A stretch of 64,000 bases of DNA from Eumeta japonica (GCA_005406025.1 BGZK01000214.1:434001-498000), one strand, 5' to 3'; numbered from the stretch's first letter, positions 13,270 through 28,132 are shown. Numbers and translations: made by a program. Notes: a model not told the origin generated them from the sequence alone.

Positions 13270-13760
13270 AAACTCACGGGATCGGGCGGAAGACGCTGGT
13301 AGCGGTGCGGCCGAGCGTGGTGGCGCGCGCGCGACGCCGACGCCGCCGAGGGCGCGGGCGACGCGCGCCGCCGCGCCCCGCCGCCGGTGAATATCATCGG
13401 CGCATGTCACCGCCGCTCGCGCGCGCGCGCACGCACGCCGCTTATTTATAAACGGGCAGCGGCGTCGCTCACCGGCGGAATTCCACGCACATACCTACCG
13501 CAGGCGGGCGCGGACGCGGGCGCGGACGCGGGCACCGGTGCGCTATTCACGGCCGGATACAACTTTTTACACGAGTTTCAGCACTTACGCCGTCCGGAGC
13601 ACTGAAGTGGCGGCCGGATTGTCCGACGCGGCGCCGGCGCTGTACGGCCGCCGCGTGACTCAGACAGTCCACCGCACCGGCATCGTCCGCGCCGCACGCT
13701 CGCTGACCGCAGCCTTCCGATACTCGCTTACGATGGCCATCATGCAACTGCCTACTGATA
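13270..13760. promoter_or_regulatory. GC/CpG-rich island with TATA box, likely promoter or first exon
   Basis: This is a block of very GC-rich, CpG-dense sequence in AT-rich DNA. A TATA-like TTATTTATAAACG lies at about 13440-13452 on the plus strand, followed by GC-rich DNA with a short repeat of CGGGCGCGGACG type. An ATG at 13733 (ACGATGGCC context) opens a short frame that soon becomes low-quality sequence. Many overlapping frames are open here only because stops are rare in GC-rich DNA. It fits a promoter with a mostly untranslated first exon whose target gene is not visible in the window. Confidence 0.45.
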
Positions 13761-14169
13761 GAGATTTTAACGATCGATACTTTTCGAATGCTTCATTATC
13801 TTTTGTATTAAAAAGTAATTTGTTTACTAATTTGACCAATACCTTATCAACAAAGAATTTCGAGACAATAACTTGAAGGCCCTGGCCCGGCATAGCAGTA
13901 AACTATTATGAAAAGTTTCAAAAACCAAGAATAAATTTCGTTTGGGGTCACATTTTTCGTATCGCAGAGAACACATCAGAGGCATGAACTAAACCTGATC
14001 TGTAGTCAAAATGTCTGGCCCAAATAAAACTAGATATGCAATAAAATTAAATAAACACTTTCGCTTTTTAAGAAATAATTCATTGAATAAAAAAAATCAT
14101 ATATTGTTCTCATTAAGTAAAATTTTGTATTACATACCCATGTTGAATTCGTATATAAGATTTTTGTAA

Positions 14170-15180
14170 CTGGCTAGCTTTCGCACACGACTCCGCCCGC
14201 ATGGTCATGGATACGTTCGTTCATATTTTATATCGAGCCATCTCTTTCTCAATCATGCCTATCTGAGTCCTGTTTTCTCTTGTTTTTCCGGTTCCACTGT
14301 TCTGATATCGATCTAGGTCTCATGTCTAACCTTATTCCTGTTTTGGATTCTAATGACTGATGACAGTCCCAATCTGAATCTCGACGCGGTCGAACTCTTG
14401 AACACGATCCCGATCCCGCTCCCGATTCTGATCTTGAGCTCGCTCTCGGTCTTATCATTCATTACACTCGGTTATACGTTCCACTGTCCCACCCGCCTTG
14501 AATATTATTTTATTTTATATTGCGTTCGTCTTTGTATTATTTACTCATGTAGGTACAATAACGATATATATATTAGCATCCGCTCGCCGCCCCTCCCTTC
14601 CCTGACTATACATAAAATTATTTCCTTTATATTTTATATTGACCAATCACGCTTTCAATCGCGATGCTGATCGCTGTCCTGTTCTAGACTCTGATTTCGG
14701 TCCAGCTCTCGGTGTCAATTTGTCTCACTCTCGACTTAGATCGCGTTTCCGCATTTAATTCCGATTCTGGTCTAACGAGATCTCAATTTTGGTACCGGTA
14801 TCTCAATTCTGATTCTAGTACTGCACCTTTCCGATTCCGGTGCCGGTCTTGATTCCAATTTTAATCCCGCACTCGAATTCAATTTTGGCCCCGTTCTTCA
14901 TTTCGATCCCTCCCGTTCTCGAGTTTCGATTCTGCTCCCCACCCCGCTTCCGATTTCGATTCCGCTACCAGTATCCGATTCCGATTTGAACGAACCCGGA
15001 GCAAATGCTAGTAACAAAATAAAATGTGTGCTGTATTACTCAAGGATAATGTAGATTTTTACTAGTTCATTAATTTTAAATATTTAAATAGCATAAATAT
15101 GCTGATGAAGCCAACGCGAAATAGCCTTTTCTACTCAGAGAACTCTTTACTGGGAACTGCGTACGCCTGCGCATGTGTAA
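14170..15180 (+). repeat. GATTCC-rich dispersed repeat, copy A
   Basis: It begins GGCTAGCTTTCGCACACGAC, a start often seen in lepidopteran repeats. It continues as a degenerate GATTCC/GATTCT-rich tract and then a tail containing AAATATGCTGATGAAGCC. Copies B and C (28650, 32790) share this order. It is noncoding. Confidence 0.7.
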
Positions 15181-15201
15181 AGCTAACTGAACATGAAATT
15201 G

Positions 15202-15257
15202 ATATAATTTGAAATTGGCATAATTGAATAGTAGTGACTAAGAAACCCACCCAACCC
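15202..15257 (+). repeat. 55-bp block with inverted copy at 22637-22692
   Basis: GATATAATTTGAAATTGGCA...GAAACCCACCCAAC here is closely matched in reverse complement at 22637-22692, directly before the LINE tail in receptor intron 3. It is probably part of a mobile-element 3' end. Confidence 0.65.
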
Positions 15258-15712
15258 ATCGCTTATCGAATATATACATTTGTTACTATAAATAAAATTC
15301 CTAACCAATTCATAAAAAAAACGCTAATGTTAATATTTATTAACATCTTTTTTTTGAAGGCTCCTCTTAGGAACATTATTGTATGTCAAGTCAGAACAAC
15401 AGTAAGAACTGCTCAAGGCGAGTCGTTAAAACCAGACTTCTGGAATTTCAGTAACCGACGTTAAAACAAAACAGATTCGCACATAAAAATGTAATAAATC
15501 GCCACAATTATTTAAATTGTGGTCAATTTAACGCGTTATTTTTATTATAACGTTAATAAAGGCACACGATAACATTAAACGTAAGTCAGAGCTATTATTA
15601 GATGCATAATTAAATTTTTTATCGAAAAAGTTATTATCAAAGCAATCATTAATAAAATTGTTGAATGCAATCGTACGAAAACCAATAAAATGCAGTTCTT
15701 TGCGCTGATCAC

Positions 15713-15718
15713 TTTATT
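15713..15718 (-). terminator. Candidate polyadenylation signal of the odorant receptor
   Basis: AATAAA on the minus strand, about 93 bases past the receptor stop codon. This is a plausible distance for a short 3' UTR. AT-rich DNA makes chance hits common, so confidence is moderate. Confidence 0.5.
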
Positions 15719-15810
15719 AAGGAATATTTACTAAATAATTTTAATTTAATTATTTTAAAATAAATTGAATGTTGTGAGTATCATTCCAACAATAATAATT
15801 AATTTATCAT

Positions 15811-15858
15811 CTATTTCCGCTTAAGGATTGTAAAGAGAGTGTACGACGCTCTGAGTAC
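15811..15858 (-). CDS. Odorant receptor exon 8 (C-terminus and stop)
   Basis: It follows a long poly-T tract ending TTTACAG. It encodes VLRASYTLFTILKRK and stop TAG. The (S/A)SYTxFTxL pattern is the family's C-terminal end. Only 15 codons long, it is invisible to simple ORF calling and was found by phase and motif. Confidence 0.93.
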   Translation of the reverse strand, partial: VLRASYTLFTILKRK

Positions 15859-18800
15859 CTGTAAAAAAAAAAACAAATGCATTTAGTGCAGTTACTATAA
15901 AAATTTAGGGTATTTGTTTTGATTCCTTCATTTAATTTGAATTCCTTAGTAGAGCTAAAGTGCATTAGTGTGATGTCGAAGGCTTACATACACATCAACC
16001 CATTAACTAGATAATTTTGAAAATTCACTTCATAGCTTTGTCATTACAAGTAAAAATTCTTATATAAGAGTTTCACATTGAAAAGTCACATGATGTTGAA
16101 CACTGCAGCCATCAATAGTCACCCGATCTCGAACAAAAAACATAATAAATTCGTTTATTATCAACATTAATTTCCCTTATCGATCTTTTGTAATTTCTGA
16201 CGCATCAAAAGAAAGAAAAAAAGACACTTATTTCTTTATATATAAATGGTAACTAACGTGTAGTATGTTTGGTTTGGTTTGGTTTAAGTTGTCGTTCGAT
16301 ATTTTCCGTATGGGCTCAGGTTTTCGGCTTTGACCATTGCCAACTGCCGGAAATTTAACCTTCAAATGGATTTTTTAAGTGCCCAACCCTAATGCAGTTG
16401 TCGTCCTACAGCATGATTACAAATAGTTATTATTATTAAAGTAAAAAACAAATTAATAAGTCTAAGAGTAAATGTTAATGAGATAAGTGAATGTTAGTCT
16501 TTGAAGAAAATATGATGAAATATGCAACTAAATCCCGTTATGCGGTATGTGACAATTTTTTCATTAAATTACAAAAAAAATTGGAAGGAGACGGGATACA
16601 TGGCCCCGTTTGTATATAAAATACACAGAAAATAGATTTTATATACAAATGGATCCTAAAGTACACTAAGTACAAATATGTCCGGCATGTTTCCAACGAT
16701 ACACACAGGTCAAACCTCGCAACCCTCCTTTTGGCTTCTGCGCATTCGGATAAAAGGAACCGGACGAAGATGCATCCTGCGGTTTTCAGGCTTTCATGAC
16801 AAAGAATTGACAGACGCTCGCAGCGACTATCGTTCACAAAGACTTACACTTATGTAGGTATCCAGGGAGAGAGATATAACATAGGCGGCGCGGGGCCGAA
16901 TGCACCGCAGATAGCGCGCCATGACCACCAGCAGCTGGCGGCGCCACCGCGGGCTCAGCAACCACCAGCGCCCCCGGAACACCGACTCGTTTATTCTTTC
17001 ACTCTATACGACGAAATAAAACACGTTTACGTGTATATGAAATGTCTAATATTCGGTGTACCGTCTTACCCCAACCCCGATTCGCTTGCAATTGCAATTG
17101 CAATTAATGAATTTACCAGTCCATTAGAATTCATATAATGAAATAAAATTAAGAGTTTTATAAAATCCCTGACTGAACAATATCTCTAAAAAAAAATAAT
17201 ACTTGTTGGCCCATTAAGTTTGATACAAGTAGTGAGTAATATTTTGAGCCAAACGTCGTCAATCATAAAATAGTGAACAAAATAGTAAAATACTAAAACA
17301 TCTTTCTCAAATTAGTAAGAGAATAGAACGTCTCTTGTTTATCTAGAAATGTATGATCGTAGTAGCTCTTTACATTATTTGTGTACTTTGATCGGTTAAG
17401 GTATTTCAAATTATAGTAGATATTGTTTGTTTACTCCAACATGTTTTTATAGTTTATTCATGATTTTTACAGTTACAAAGTACCGAATGGATTCACATAT
17501 GTACCGGAATCAACCGCTGACAGTTAGTGTTCTTTTGGCGATCGGTGCGTTAACAAGGTAAGTGCGAACATTCAAAAGTGTTTTTTTGTGGTTCTCTCGT
17601 TCATTTTGTATCACAATGTAGTTGAATGTAAATATTCTGATTTTCATTTTAAAATTGAGAACGAATCAGAGTATCATTCGTTTTCAATTCTGACAGTGAT
17701 ATATCGTAACGATATTTAAATCAAAATGCCAAAGGTTTTTTAAATATACAGTGAAACTTTTTAAATGATTCGAACAAAATTTCTGACTCACCTCGACCTT
17801 CAATTGGGTTCCGTAGTAGCAGTACAGAAAAAGCTGACCCAAGATACACATTAAGTATAAAGTCATCGACATAAACTCGAGCGACGCGATATTAAGCTGG
17901 AAATAAGAACGAAAATTTGTCACAAAATTTAATATTATGTACCTACTTGTGATTCTTAGACACACGAGAGGAGTAAATAAATAAATATTTAAGCCACGCC
18001 TGGTTTTATAATGGTCTCCGAGGCACATATTTGTTAGGAACGTGTGTTAGAATAAACATAAATATATGATACTGCAGGCACTCTCTGGCTTCATATTCCG
18101 CCCGACTGCGGTCAAAGCCGTGCTATGCACGATTAGACAACTATGACGGCTCAACTATCGGAACAGCGGGCCGAGCATGACACCCTAGACAAGAGTCTCT
18201 CTATGGGACTGTCCCTGTCGCTCATCATATATACGCGACAGGCACAGCCCTATAAAGAGATTAGGGCGTTATGCTAGACCCACAGTATTCTGTATTCATT
18301 TGCGCATAGATAAATAGACTGATTATAAACATTCTATATTATTCAAAGAGTGATTTGTGTATTTAAATATGCTACGATGATCTCGCAAACGGCCCTAATG
18401 ATTGTAATCTGGATTAATCGTCATTTTTAGGACTTGGAGGTAATTAAAGTGTTGCTATATCATCGTTTCTCAATAACAAATAACATTACATAATATGGAG
18501 TAGGTAATAAATAAAACATTAATTTGAATTTTTACTTATTTTGAATGTATAATATATGTATTTTGATTCAATGTATTTATTGTTGGAACGCCATGCGAAA
18601 CCATTTTTAAGGAGCTTTCAGAGTTAACGACCGATGCTGCTAATAAGGCTAATTTGATAGGTGTTTTCCAAGACACGGGACGTACAAGTGCTGCCATACC
18701 TCAATTTCACACTACTCAAGGATGGCCGTTTCCTAGTGACGATAACATTACGGCCAGCCGGCAATGCTTGCGAACAGCATCTGCGCATTTGTGACTCAAT

Positions 18801-21800
18801 AATATGGATTAACATCTATGGTCACTTTGGACTGAGTTTATTATATGATTCTCTTGTGGGTTGTTGTGTCACCATTTACCTTTAACGATGTCATTCTGCC
18901 AATGTCTCTTATATCCTTGAACGTATGGGCCTTAGTCGCTCGGATGGAAAGTAACGGGACGGAATAAAGGTGATTTTTGGAAAAGGGGGTCTTTTGACCT
19001 AACCGAATTAACGGCGACCTCTGGCAAAGGAAGCATTGCCTTATCCAGGCTGTCGACGTGATCTCCGGCAGAAAAGGCATTGTCTTAGATGTTATTTCAA
19101 TAAAAAAGTTTGCAGAATACCGTTCACATAGCACCTTACGAGTCTAAATTATAGCACGATAGAGGACACATGCACATTACTCATCCTGCTCGCTTGCTTA
19201 CACGTCAATAAACAAACACACTTTTTACTTTTACTGTTACGTATTGAGATACGTTTTCTCACAGATTTCAGCTATTTCTGTAATCGTATTAAAACTTAAT
19301 CCAGTCAAACTATAAATGACATTTAATATCAACTGTACACCTACAAATGAGGCAGCATTGGTGCTAATTCAGCGTGAAGTATAAATGAATCGATGAAAAT
19401 TGTTAAATATGAAGGGCCTGTCTTAACTTTGGGTCTGAAACCTAATCCTAACATAAGTTTATTGATGGTATTGACTTATCCAAGAAACAAAATAATAATG
19501 AGTTATTTAATACTAAGAAGATAGTAAAGCGTAAAATTAAATGTAATTAAGTAAATTTACAGATTTTAAACGAAATTATGGGCGAATTTATTCAAAAAAT
19601 CAAACTATTGAATTTGTTACTACCGAAAATGTACTTCGAAGCGTTTATACGTATATCCAATCATATATGTATTAGGTATACGTAAATATAGCATGAGCTA
19701 AACAACTAAAACTAACTTCGTAGTGAAAAACATGCATACACTACATTGATCAGGGTTTTTTTTTATTTGAAAACTTACGTCAACGATCTTATACGTCGTC
19801 ATGCAAATAACCCAGACCATAATTAAGAACTGCACCGTCATGGCTTCTCCGAATAAGGATTCAACTTCGTCGATGAACCTGAAGATCACACAGAATACAC
19901 TGATTTCAAAAACAAGTAGAACACTAAATAATAGCGTAAGAACATATGTACGCTCAGATGTTTTGCGTATTTCTAACAATTAGAAAAATTAACTAATTTA
20001 TTATATTCACTTTTGTTCAAAATCCGTTCGTATGAAGTGTACTTTACGAAGAATAGAAGAAAAATGAGTAGGTATACAACTCCGTATAGATAGTTACGTT
20101 ATAAATCGTTGAAGTTTCTAAAAATTCAAGTTCACATTAGAAAGAATTCAAGTTTAGTGCCGGCATACAATATCTATAAGATTTAAACAACTTACAGGTA
20201 TATTTTATGAAATCTAGTTGTAAATAATAGACAAGAACAAATACGTTAAAGTTAAAACTTTTTTTGCGACGTTTTTAGAATTACGTACCTTCAAACGAAA
20301 AAAAATGGAAACCTTATAGGATCACTCGCGTGTCTGTCTCTCCGTCCGTCACAGCCGATTCGCTCTGAATCTACCGGACCGATAAGTTGACATTTGGTAC
20401 TCTTGTATGTCCGCGACCCAAAAACGGACGTATTTGACGAATGTAACGTAAATGAATGAATTAAAAAAAATATGAGCGTCAATTTTCTTTGGTAAATCAG
20501 AAATTAAAAAAACATTTGCAAACCGTACAATGTGACATATCAAATGAAAGCACTTATTGTGAATATTTAGAATACATTTTATTTATATTTTTTAGTTTAT
20601 ATCATAAATAAAAAAAATAATATAGTTTCAAAGTTATTTAGGAAAATAACTTTCACAAATTGATCACTTCTCTTTATATCCGAAACTACTACGGTTATAA
20701 TCTTGAAAATAAAATAGTTCTTTACTTATACATCACAGAAAAACCTATGCATAGTTTATAGTTAGCTCCGTTTTGGTTAGTTTTATTTACCACGTTCGTT
20801 CGTTTAGTTGATTCATTTTAGTTTTGTACTTCCAAAGAAATTGTTAAGGGATCGCTTCGAAGTCTATCTGCCCGTCTGTCAGTCTGTCTGCCAGTTTCTC
20901 AGACAAAACTCTTTTTTCTCAAGAATGCGTGGAGGTATCAATTGAAATTATTAGTAAATATTTTGGTCTGTGTCCCTGGAAACTGTAAAAAAAACCAAGC
21001 TTCTAAGTTAACATAATGAAAAATACGGCCATTTTTTAAATATTTTGACACTCGCAAATAAATGAAAATCTATAAGGTACTTCACGTTGACCTAGAATCA
21101 TGATAAATAGTGAAAAGCAAGTTCTCGCAGCACAATTAAAGAAAAAAATATGCAAATCGTTAATTTGTAGTAATTTTTTTTTGCTTTTACAGTTTGACAT
21201 TTGCGATTGAAGTATAAGCCTTGATGTAGACCAATGTAAGGAAAAACATTTTTAATTTGCCCCTAGAATTTTTTTATTAAATTCGTATTCTACAACAATT
21301 GAATAATTAAACACAAAAATTTCGGAATTTTCTGACCTGTATCTCACCAACTATTTCTATGAAAAAAAGACAAAAATCGTCGAAATTTTTATTTTCGAAA
21401 TATCTAAACACATAATTCGATTTGTACGGAACCCACAGGGTTAGTCCTATTCGCACTTCTTCGATGTTTTTTTAGACAATGCCCCTCGAGCTCATCGACA
21501 CAGAAAAATCGAATACCTGAGATACAAATTAATTCATCCTCCATAATACATTAAAAAAGAAATATATATATATGTATATATTATTACGAGAACGAAATTG
21601 TATATATATATACAATTTCGTTCTCGTAATAATATTAAACGACACATGAAGACGAATTTTACCTACCACACTATATCACGATAATGCTCAACACATCTTA
21701 TTAATTTCCTCTGCAAAATACTTCGGTATTCCTCATTCCCCACATCTTTGTACGCGTAACTTTCGCACATGACGCTTGTATTGACACCCGTTCTTAGATC

Positions 21801-24800
21801 GTCCACGTTCGTGTCACAGATGCGCTCAAAATTATATCTCAAGATGCGCAGCTGTGTTCTGGCCTGCGCGTAGAAAGCCGCAATCATACAGTCCATCGTC
21901 ACGTTACCGTACCCCTGGATGATCAGCACCGTCGTCAGCCAGATGCTAGCGCATTCGAACCTGTAAACGATCATTGCAAGGTACACCACATTTACGGTTT
22001 ATTACCTTATGATTAATATTATTGTTAAATCATCATTGTGATAATATAATATTTGCTAAATTGAAACACAAATAAAAAAAATGTCATTCCTTAGGACGAC
22101 AGATCGAAATGCGTTGAATTTTACCATGAATCAGAAACTCGTATGAAAGAACTTCGATCAGCTTTCCTTTCTTTAATTTATCTATGGTCCTTGTAACGCA
22201 TTTTTAAGTTATGCTTTCGCATTTTTAAGTTAGGCTTTATTTGGCGAGTTAGAGAATAAACGATGAGTGAAATTTTGAAATGTCAAAAAGTACGAACTAT
22301 GAACTTTCAGAAAAGTTATAACGTAATAAAATTAAACATTAAATTTCAAATTCCAGCTATGCTCGCTCTCCAAGTCCCAGGCTGCAGACGCGGTTGTCAA
22401 GCGCAGTGAGCGGATATACAGATTATTGTGAACTTTAATAACAAGAAATGAGTTTTAATACGTTGTTTCATATTAAACATGTGAAATAATGAGTATTCAT
22501 GTATATATATTTTATACAGAAGTAATTATATTGTGAATAATTTATTCTCAATGTAATTACTATTTTTTTTTATTAATTATTAATGAACTTTATATGAATA
22601 ATAACATGAAAATGAATAGTAACAAGTGTATTCGATAAGTTGGGTGGGTTTCTTAAGCACTAGTGGTCAATTATGCTAATTTCAAATTATATTGTAATTT
22701 AAACATCCAAAACCGACGAACTTGCATGAAAAGATTGATGGATGTCAGTAAAGCAAGAGAGTTATGCAAAGATCGCACCATGTGGAAATCTATATTCCCT
22801 GCCTACCCTTCTGGGAAATAGGCGTGAGTTTATATTGTTATTATTATAATTAATAATGAATATATGTATTATGAAGCATATAACATATAACACATTAACA
22901 ACACACACTCACACACACACACACATGTGTGTGTGACATGCATGTATGTGTATTGTTCAATATGTTACGATTCAAAAAATACAGCCCTTTAAAGGTATAC
23001 AGAGAAAAATTTGGGTTAACAACGTGACAATAAAAGCTTTGTCGACATTTTATTGTTACTATAGGGGTGCACTTTGCTTACGCATCCGAGCGAGTTTTCT
23101 TCCTGCCACAAACCTTTTATTGTCAAATGTTTTATTATCCTAGGAGATATAGGAAATAAATTCTGTAACAATGTTTAAAAAATTTGATGAAGCGACTATA
23201 GGTGTATTGTGACGCTTTCAAAGTCCTAGTGTTTTTTTTTTAATATGCTATGTATTATTTTTCAAATTTTGTGTTTCTTTTTTATATCGAGAAAAGTTAA
23301 TATAAACACAAGTTAACAAGGTGTTCTCACTTTCAATAAAAAATAAATCTTGGCTGTTCACGTTTTTTCAGGGGAACTTAACACTCACTGCATCAAATGC
23401 AGCGTCACTACAAGCATTGCTACCATCATTAACCTTTTATCTGCACATTTCTCGCTGATGAGATAAATATTTTTATTATGCCTAAACGTATTGAGTGATA
23501 AATTATTATGCGAACTAGGTAAATACTTCGAGATTGTGAAAATATACACTTTTTAAAATGCAATTTGTATGCATTTTACCAGAATAATATGAATATATTC
23601 ATGTATCAATATTATAGATGTCTGTAAGGCCAAGTGTTTTAATTTCTCAATTCGAGCATTTATAATTTTTTCCTTCTACCAATATATATTCTGCGATCTC
23701 ACGTTCATTTTTTATTTCACATATTCTAATTGTTTTATTGCATATTTTTAATATCGTTTTTAATATCTCTATATGTCTCAAAAAATTTTATCTATATATA
23801 TAAAAATGGATCGTCAAAATGTATGTTCGCACATGACTTCCGAACTATCGCACCGGGTTGGACAATTCTTTCTTTTTTGTGTTCTTTATTATCAGGATAA
23901 GGTTTGTATGAAAAAAATAACCCTTTCTATCTGTCTATCTATCTGTTTGTCTGGGGTGTCTTCAGAACGGCTGAACAGATCACAACGCGACTTTCACTGA
24001 GAAGTAGAAGAGCTTACTGGGAAACATTTAGGTACTTTTTATCGCGATATTTTTAGGGTTCCTCCGTGAAAAATAAACCCTTAAAAATGGGATAATTGAT
24101 GGGAATTGAATCAAAAACGGAACCGCAATCGAGGGCGAGAGCAAAACCGCGATCGGGATTAAATCAGGACGAAATCAAGGACGAGGAGTGGAATCGGTAT
24201 CACGATGGACACAGCGTCATCGTTTCCAAAAGAAGGTTCGAAAATGAATGTAAAATCAGATTAAAATTTAAAGTGTGAATGGGATGTTTCATGTTTTGTT
24301 AGTTATGTCTGCTAATGTTTGTCCCCAGCTGCGACTATGTATTTATATTATTGAACCGAACTTCTAGATCGATTCTAAAAGTTCATAGTAATCTATACTA
24401 TCGTCAAGTAATATTAGCTATATTTTAGATTCATAATAGCCCCCGGCTTGGTAGAAATCTGAACTGTGATTGGGAGCCCAATCGGAATTGAAAACGGAAC
24501 AGAGAACAGAATCGGGTTCGAGAACAGGATCAGAATCGAAAGCGAGACCGGAACTGAAATTGAGAACGGGACTAGGGTCGAAAACGAGTGTGGGGACAGG
24601 ATCAGAATGAAGGGATCGGAGTCGAAAACGAGACCGGGATTCAAATTGACATCGATCGATATAAAAAGGAGAAAAATTCATTCTGCGTTCATGCTGGTGC
24701 TGCTGCGGATATTGACTATTCGGTCAAGACACCTACAAGAAAGTGCAGAACAAAATCTGCCGGACCAGCTAGTACTTTATAAAATAAACAATTTCTTGCA

Positions 24801-27800
24801 TTTTAATATGATCCATATTCAATATGCATTATTAGTCATTAATATTAATGGTAATAATAATTAATGATTCAGTACTTGGACATTAAAAAATTAGATGTTA
24901 AATTTACAAAATTTGCTACGATTTGTTGATTATTTTTCAATTTCAGACAAGCTATTATTTTTTTATATACCAATTATATTTGTAAACATATACATGAGTG
25001 AACTTCGAAACAATTAATACATTTTCTGTACTTTAATATATAATATATTTTATATACCAGGAAAAAAATTAACTCAACTTAATTTATCTCAATTTTTTTT
25101 TTCTTTTATGTGAAAGTTCAATAAATGTGTAGAAAATTCCTATAGTCTATTCATAATTTGATTTTAGCTCAGTGATTCACTTTCTTCCTGTCAGTGTACT
25201 AATCATTTATGTAATCTGTCTTTACTATTATGAAATCGCAAAAATTCTTGAACAAGTTTGGAGACTGATAACATAGTTATGTACTTACGCCTTCGTCTAT
25301 AATTCTCCGGACTTTTATTTTTTTGGCGTGAATTTTTATAAAGTTTACCATGATTGTCAAAAATTTTATATTTTCTTGATAATATCTCGATTCAGGTATT
25401 GATATTTCTCGCAGACTAATAAACTTGCACAAAACAATACGTACAGCCTGCAAGGTATATCAATACGTTCATTGTATACCATCAAGAAAATATAAGGGTT
25501 AAGATCGGCAATGTAACTTTCTGAAGTATTGCTATAGGCACAAAATGCATAACCCTACCAGATCTAAGGAAAGTAAATTCAAATAAAATGTACATTTTAT
25601 GTTATACCAAAAAAAAACTTTGTCATGGTACAAACTTTGTCAAAGATACAATCTTTTATTGTGATAGGAACAATGTGACGTTGTTACTAAAGCGAAAATA
25701 AAATCATTTACTTAGACTATGTGACAACTCGACACTGCCACTCTAGCATAGTCTGCAACTACCGGCACATTGACAAAATAAAAAATTGACAATAAAAACC
25801 TAGCGCTAGAGGCTATGTGCTATAAACTGTTCGCTAGTGGTAAAGTATTATTGCCATTGTAGCTATAATATTTTCTCAGTATGAGCGCGGACGAACAATC
25901 AGAAGGGCAGGCGGACTGCCGGCGTAGGCTTATTAATAGAGTCCTGTTGGCACCTTTTGGCACGAGAGCCTAAAAACACTAAAGAATTCTATTTTTCAAT
26001 AAGTATTAAATTTTACTATAAAATACAAAGGAAAACAGATACCATATGATTATCATTCTGTACTAAAATATTGATACTTCGTCTAGATACTAATGATAAT
26101 TTGATAGATTATGAGATGTAATTCACAAATTCGTAGTAAGCATTATATCTATAGATGTTGATAAGTCTATTGGCAGGTTGCACCAATAGTCAATGCGTAA
26201 TTAATAGGTAAAAGTAATCCATAAGATTTGCCAAATTGTACATACATTATGTGGCAAATCTTATGAATTACGTTCACTTATAACGTTTATATTTGATGCA
26301 ACCGGCCATATGATTGAATAAAGTCGAGTAAGGTTACTTTTACACTTTGCTGTACAAAAAACATAGTACATATTATATAGTTCGTGAAGGTAACTGACAA
26401 ACTAAACTTCTCAGTTTTTGTAGTTAGGTAATTAGGGAGAATGACAGATATGGCAACGACAAGGTTAGTTTATTTCGGTAACGTTCACGGCGTAACGCGT
26501 GATATTTTACTTTAAGGAAAACTATCGACAATATTTATTGCAGGGCTATTCGAGCTTCTTTTTTATTGAAAAGCTAAAACTTGCCTAAAAACGCAGCTTA
26601 AAAAAAATTAATCAGCCTTCTACGTCAACATACAGACGGACACCAAAACGATCTCATAGCGATTCCGTTTTCCCAACGTATAACAAAAAGAAAAACAATT
26701 ACTAACGCCGGAGATTGCTGTACATCGAACGGAAAGTAAGCGGTCAGCTCCGCCGCCTGCTCCGACTTCCTGTTTATCAGCGGGAAAATCACCCACAGCA
26801 CGCCGCTGGCGAGCACGCCGCCGAGGTAGAACTTCAGCAGGCGCCTCGTGACGAGCGCATTCCTTTTCAGGAAGCGAACGTGATCGCCGTTTTCCGCCCG
26901 AAAACTGTCACCTGTGGGAATGGCGACGAAAGACAATACGCTTCGAGTAATAGTGCATGATATAAGAGATGATGTACCTACTCGGATTTTGTATGGGTCA
27001 ACAACTAACTCACTTATCGTCCCAACACTAAATACTGTTTCCTCTGTATATCGTAGTTCCTTTTTTTTAACATGGAGAAATCTCATGGATACTCGGGACT
27101 TAAAGACCGAGTTATGTCCTACTTCTACCGACTAAAGCCTTTTCTACTCGTAGCCTTGTTCTGGGGCCTCACGTACGCTTGATCATTCATCCTTTACCCA
27201 AGCGGGGATACATTTTTCTATTTTACTGTAATTCATTGTGAAACGTACTTCTACACATCTTTAGAAACGCGTGTGGAAATAGGCGCCGACAATCTCTTGC
27301 CTATAAAAAGTTGGCAGACTTCCCCATGTACACCGCCCTCGAGAATATGTTAAGAGAGGGGTGGGTGGAGGAGCGCATACGCATTTCTCCTTCGCCCACT
27401 CCGTTGACAACAAATTTCAAGTATAGAACTATCTTCACGCTTTCATTCCGCCATTTCCTTCTACAACATAATTTTTTCGCACAAGATTTGTACCGCCTCT
27501 TATTATGACTCCTTGTTACAAATCATCTTTTCCACAAGGGTCGGCGCACGAGAAATCATCCCCCACCACGTCGGTCAGGGCTGCGTATTGCGCTGCTCAG
27601 GCAGGCCATGTTTTCAGTGTGTTGAGCAGTGCCTTCCAGACACTTGCCCCGGCGGTGGCGCTCGGCCGATGGGTCCTTTTTGACGATTTGGTACACACAT
27701 TTCCCAAAGCAGCCATGCTCCTAGAGTACGCGTGTTAAGCGGAAACTCATGACGCCATATCGCCTGTCCATCCGCTGTTACAGTATCTGACGATCTTTAT

Positions 27801-28132
27801 AAAATCAAACATTCGAAGAGAATAAAATGCCTACATTAGCCGTGACAACAAAATTCTTCAACACAAGCATATTTTCCATTATATTTTTTTCCTTACTTTT
27901 TCTTACTCCCAAATAAAGATATTTTACAGACCACATTCTCTATTCACGATACCTTTTATTGGATAGTTAAAACAAAAGGACTCGTTCAACTTATAGAACG
28001 AAAAATTCTCTATAAGTTGAATTATTATGAAAACTTATGTCTATCGTAATTTGACTGCTAAAGGACTGCTCAAAATGACACTAACTCCAAGTGCTGTATA
28101 TAAGTATACTTATATATATAATATTTACTACA

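Noticed and set aside
13084..13893. Many overlapping frames of 66-112 codons in the GC-rich island
   Set aside because: GC-rich DNA lacks stop codons by chance. The peptides are Arg/Ala-rich with no domain and conflict with each other.
24414..24864. Overlapping frames on both strands, up to 132 codons
   Set aside because: They lie in a purine-rich repeat inside receptor intron 3. Periodic Glu/Arg/Ser or Asp/Pro/Phe content reflects the hexamer-like repeat.
26912..27086. 5' part of the 153-codon minus-strand frame covering receptor exon 3
   Set aside because: It is upstream of the acceptor needed to stay in phase with exon 2, so it is intron read-through.
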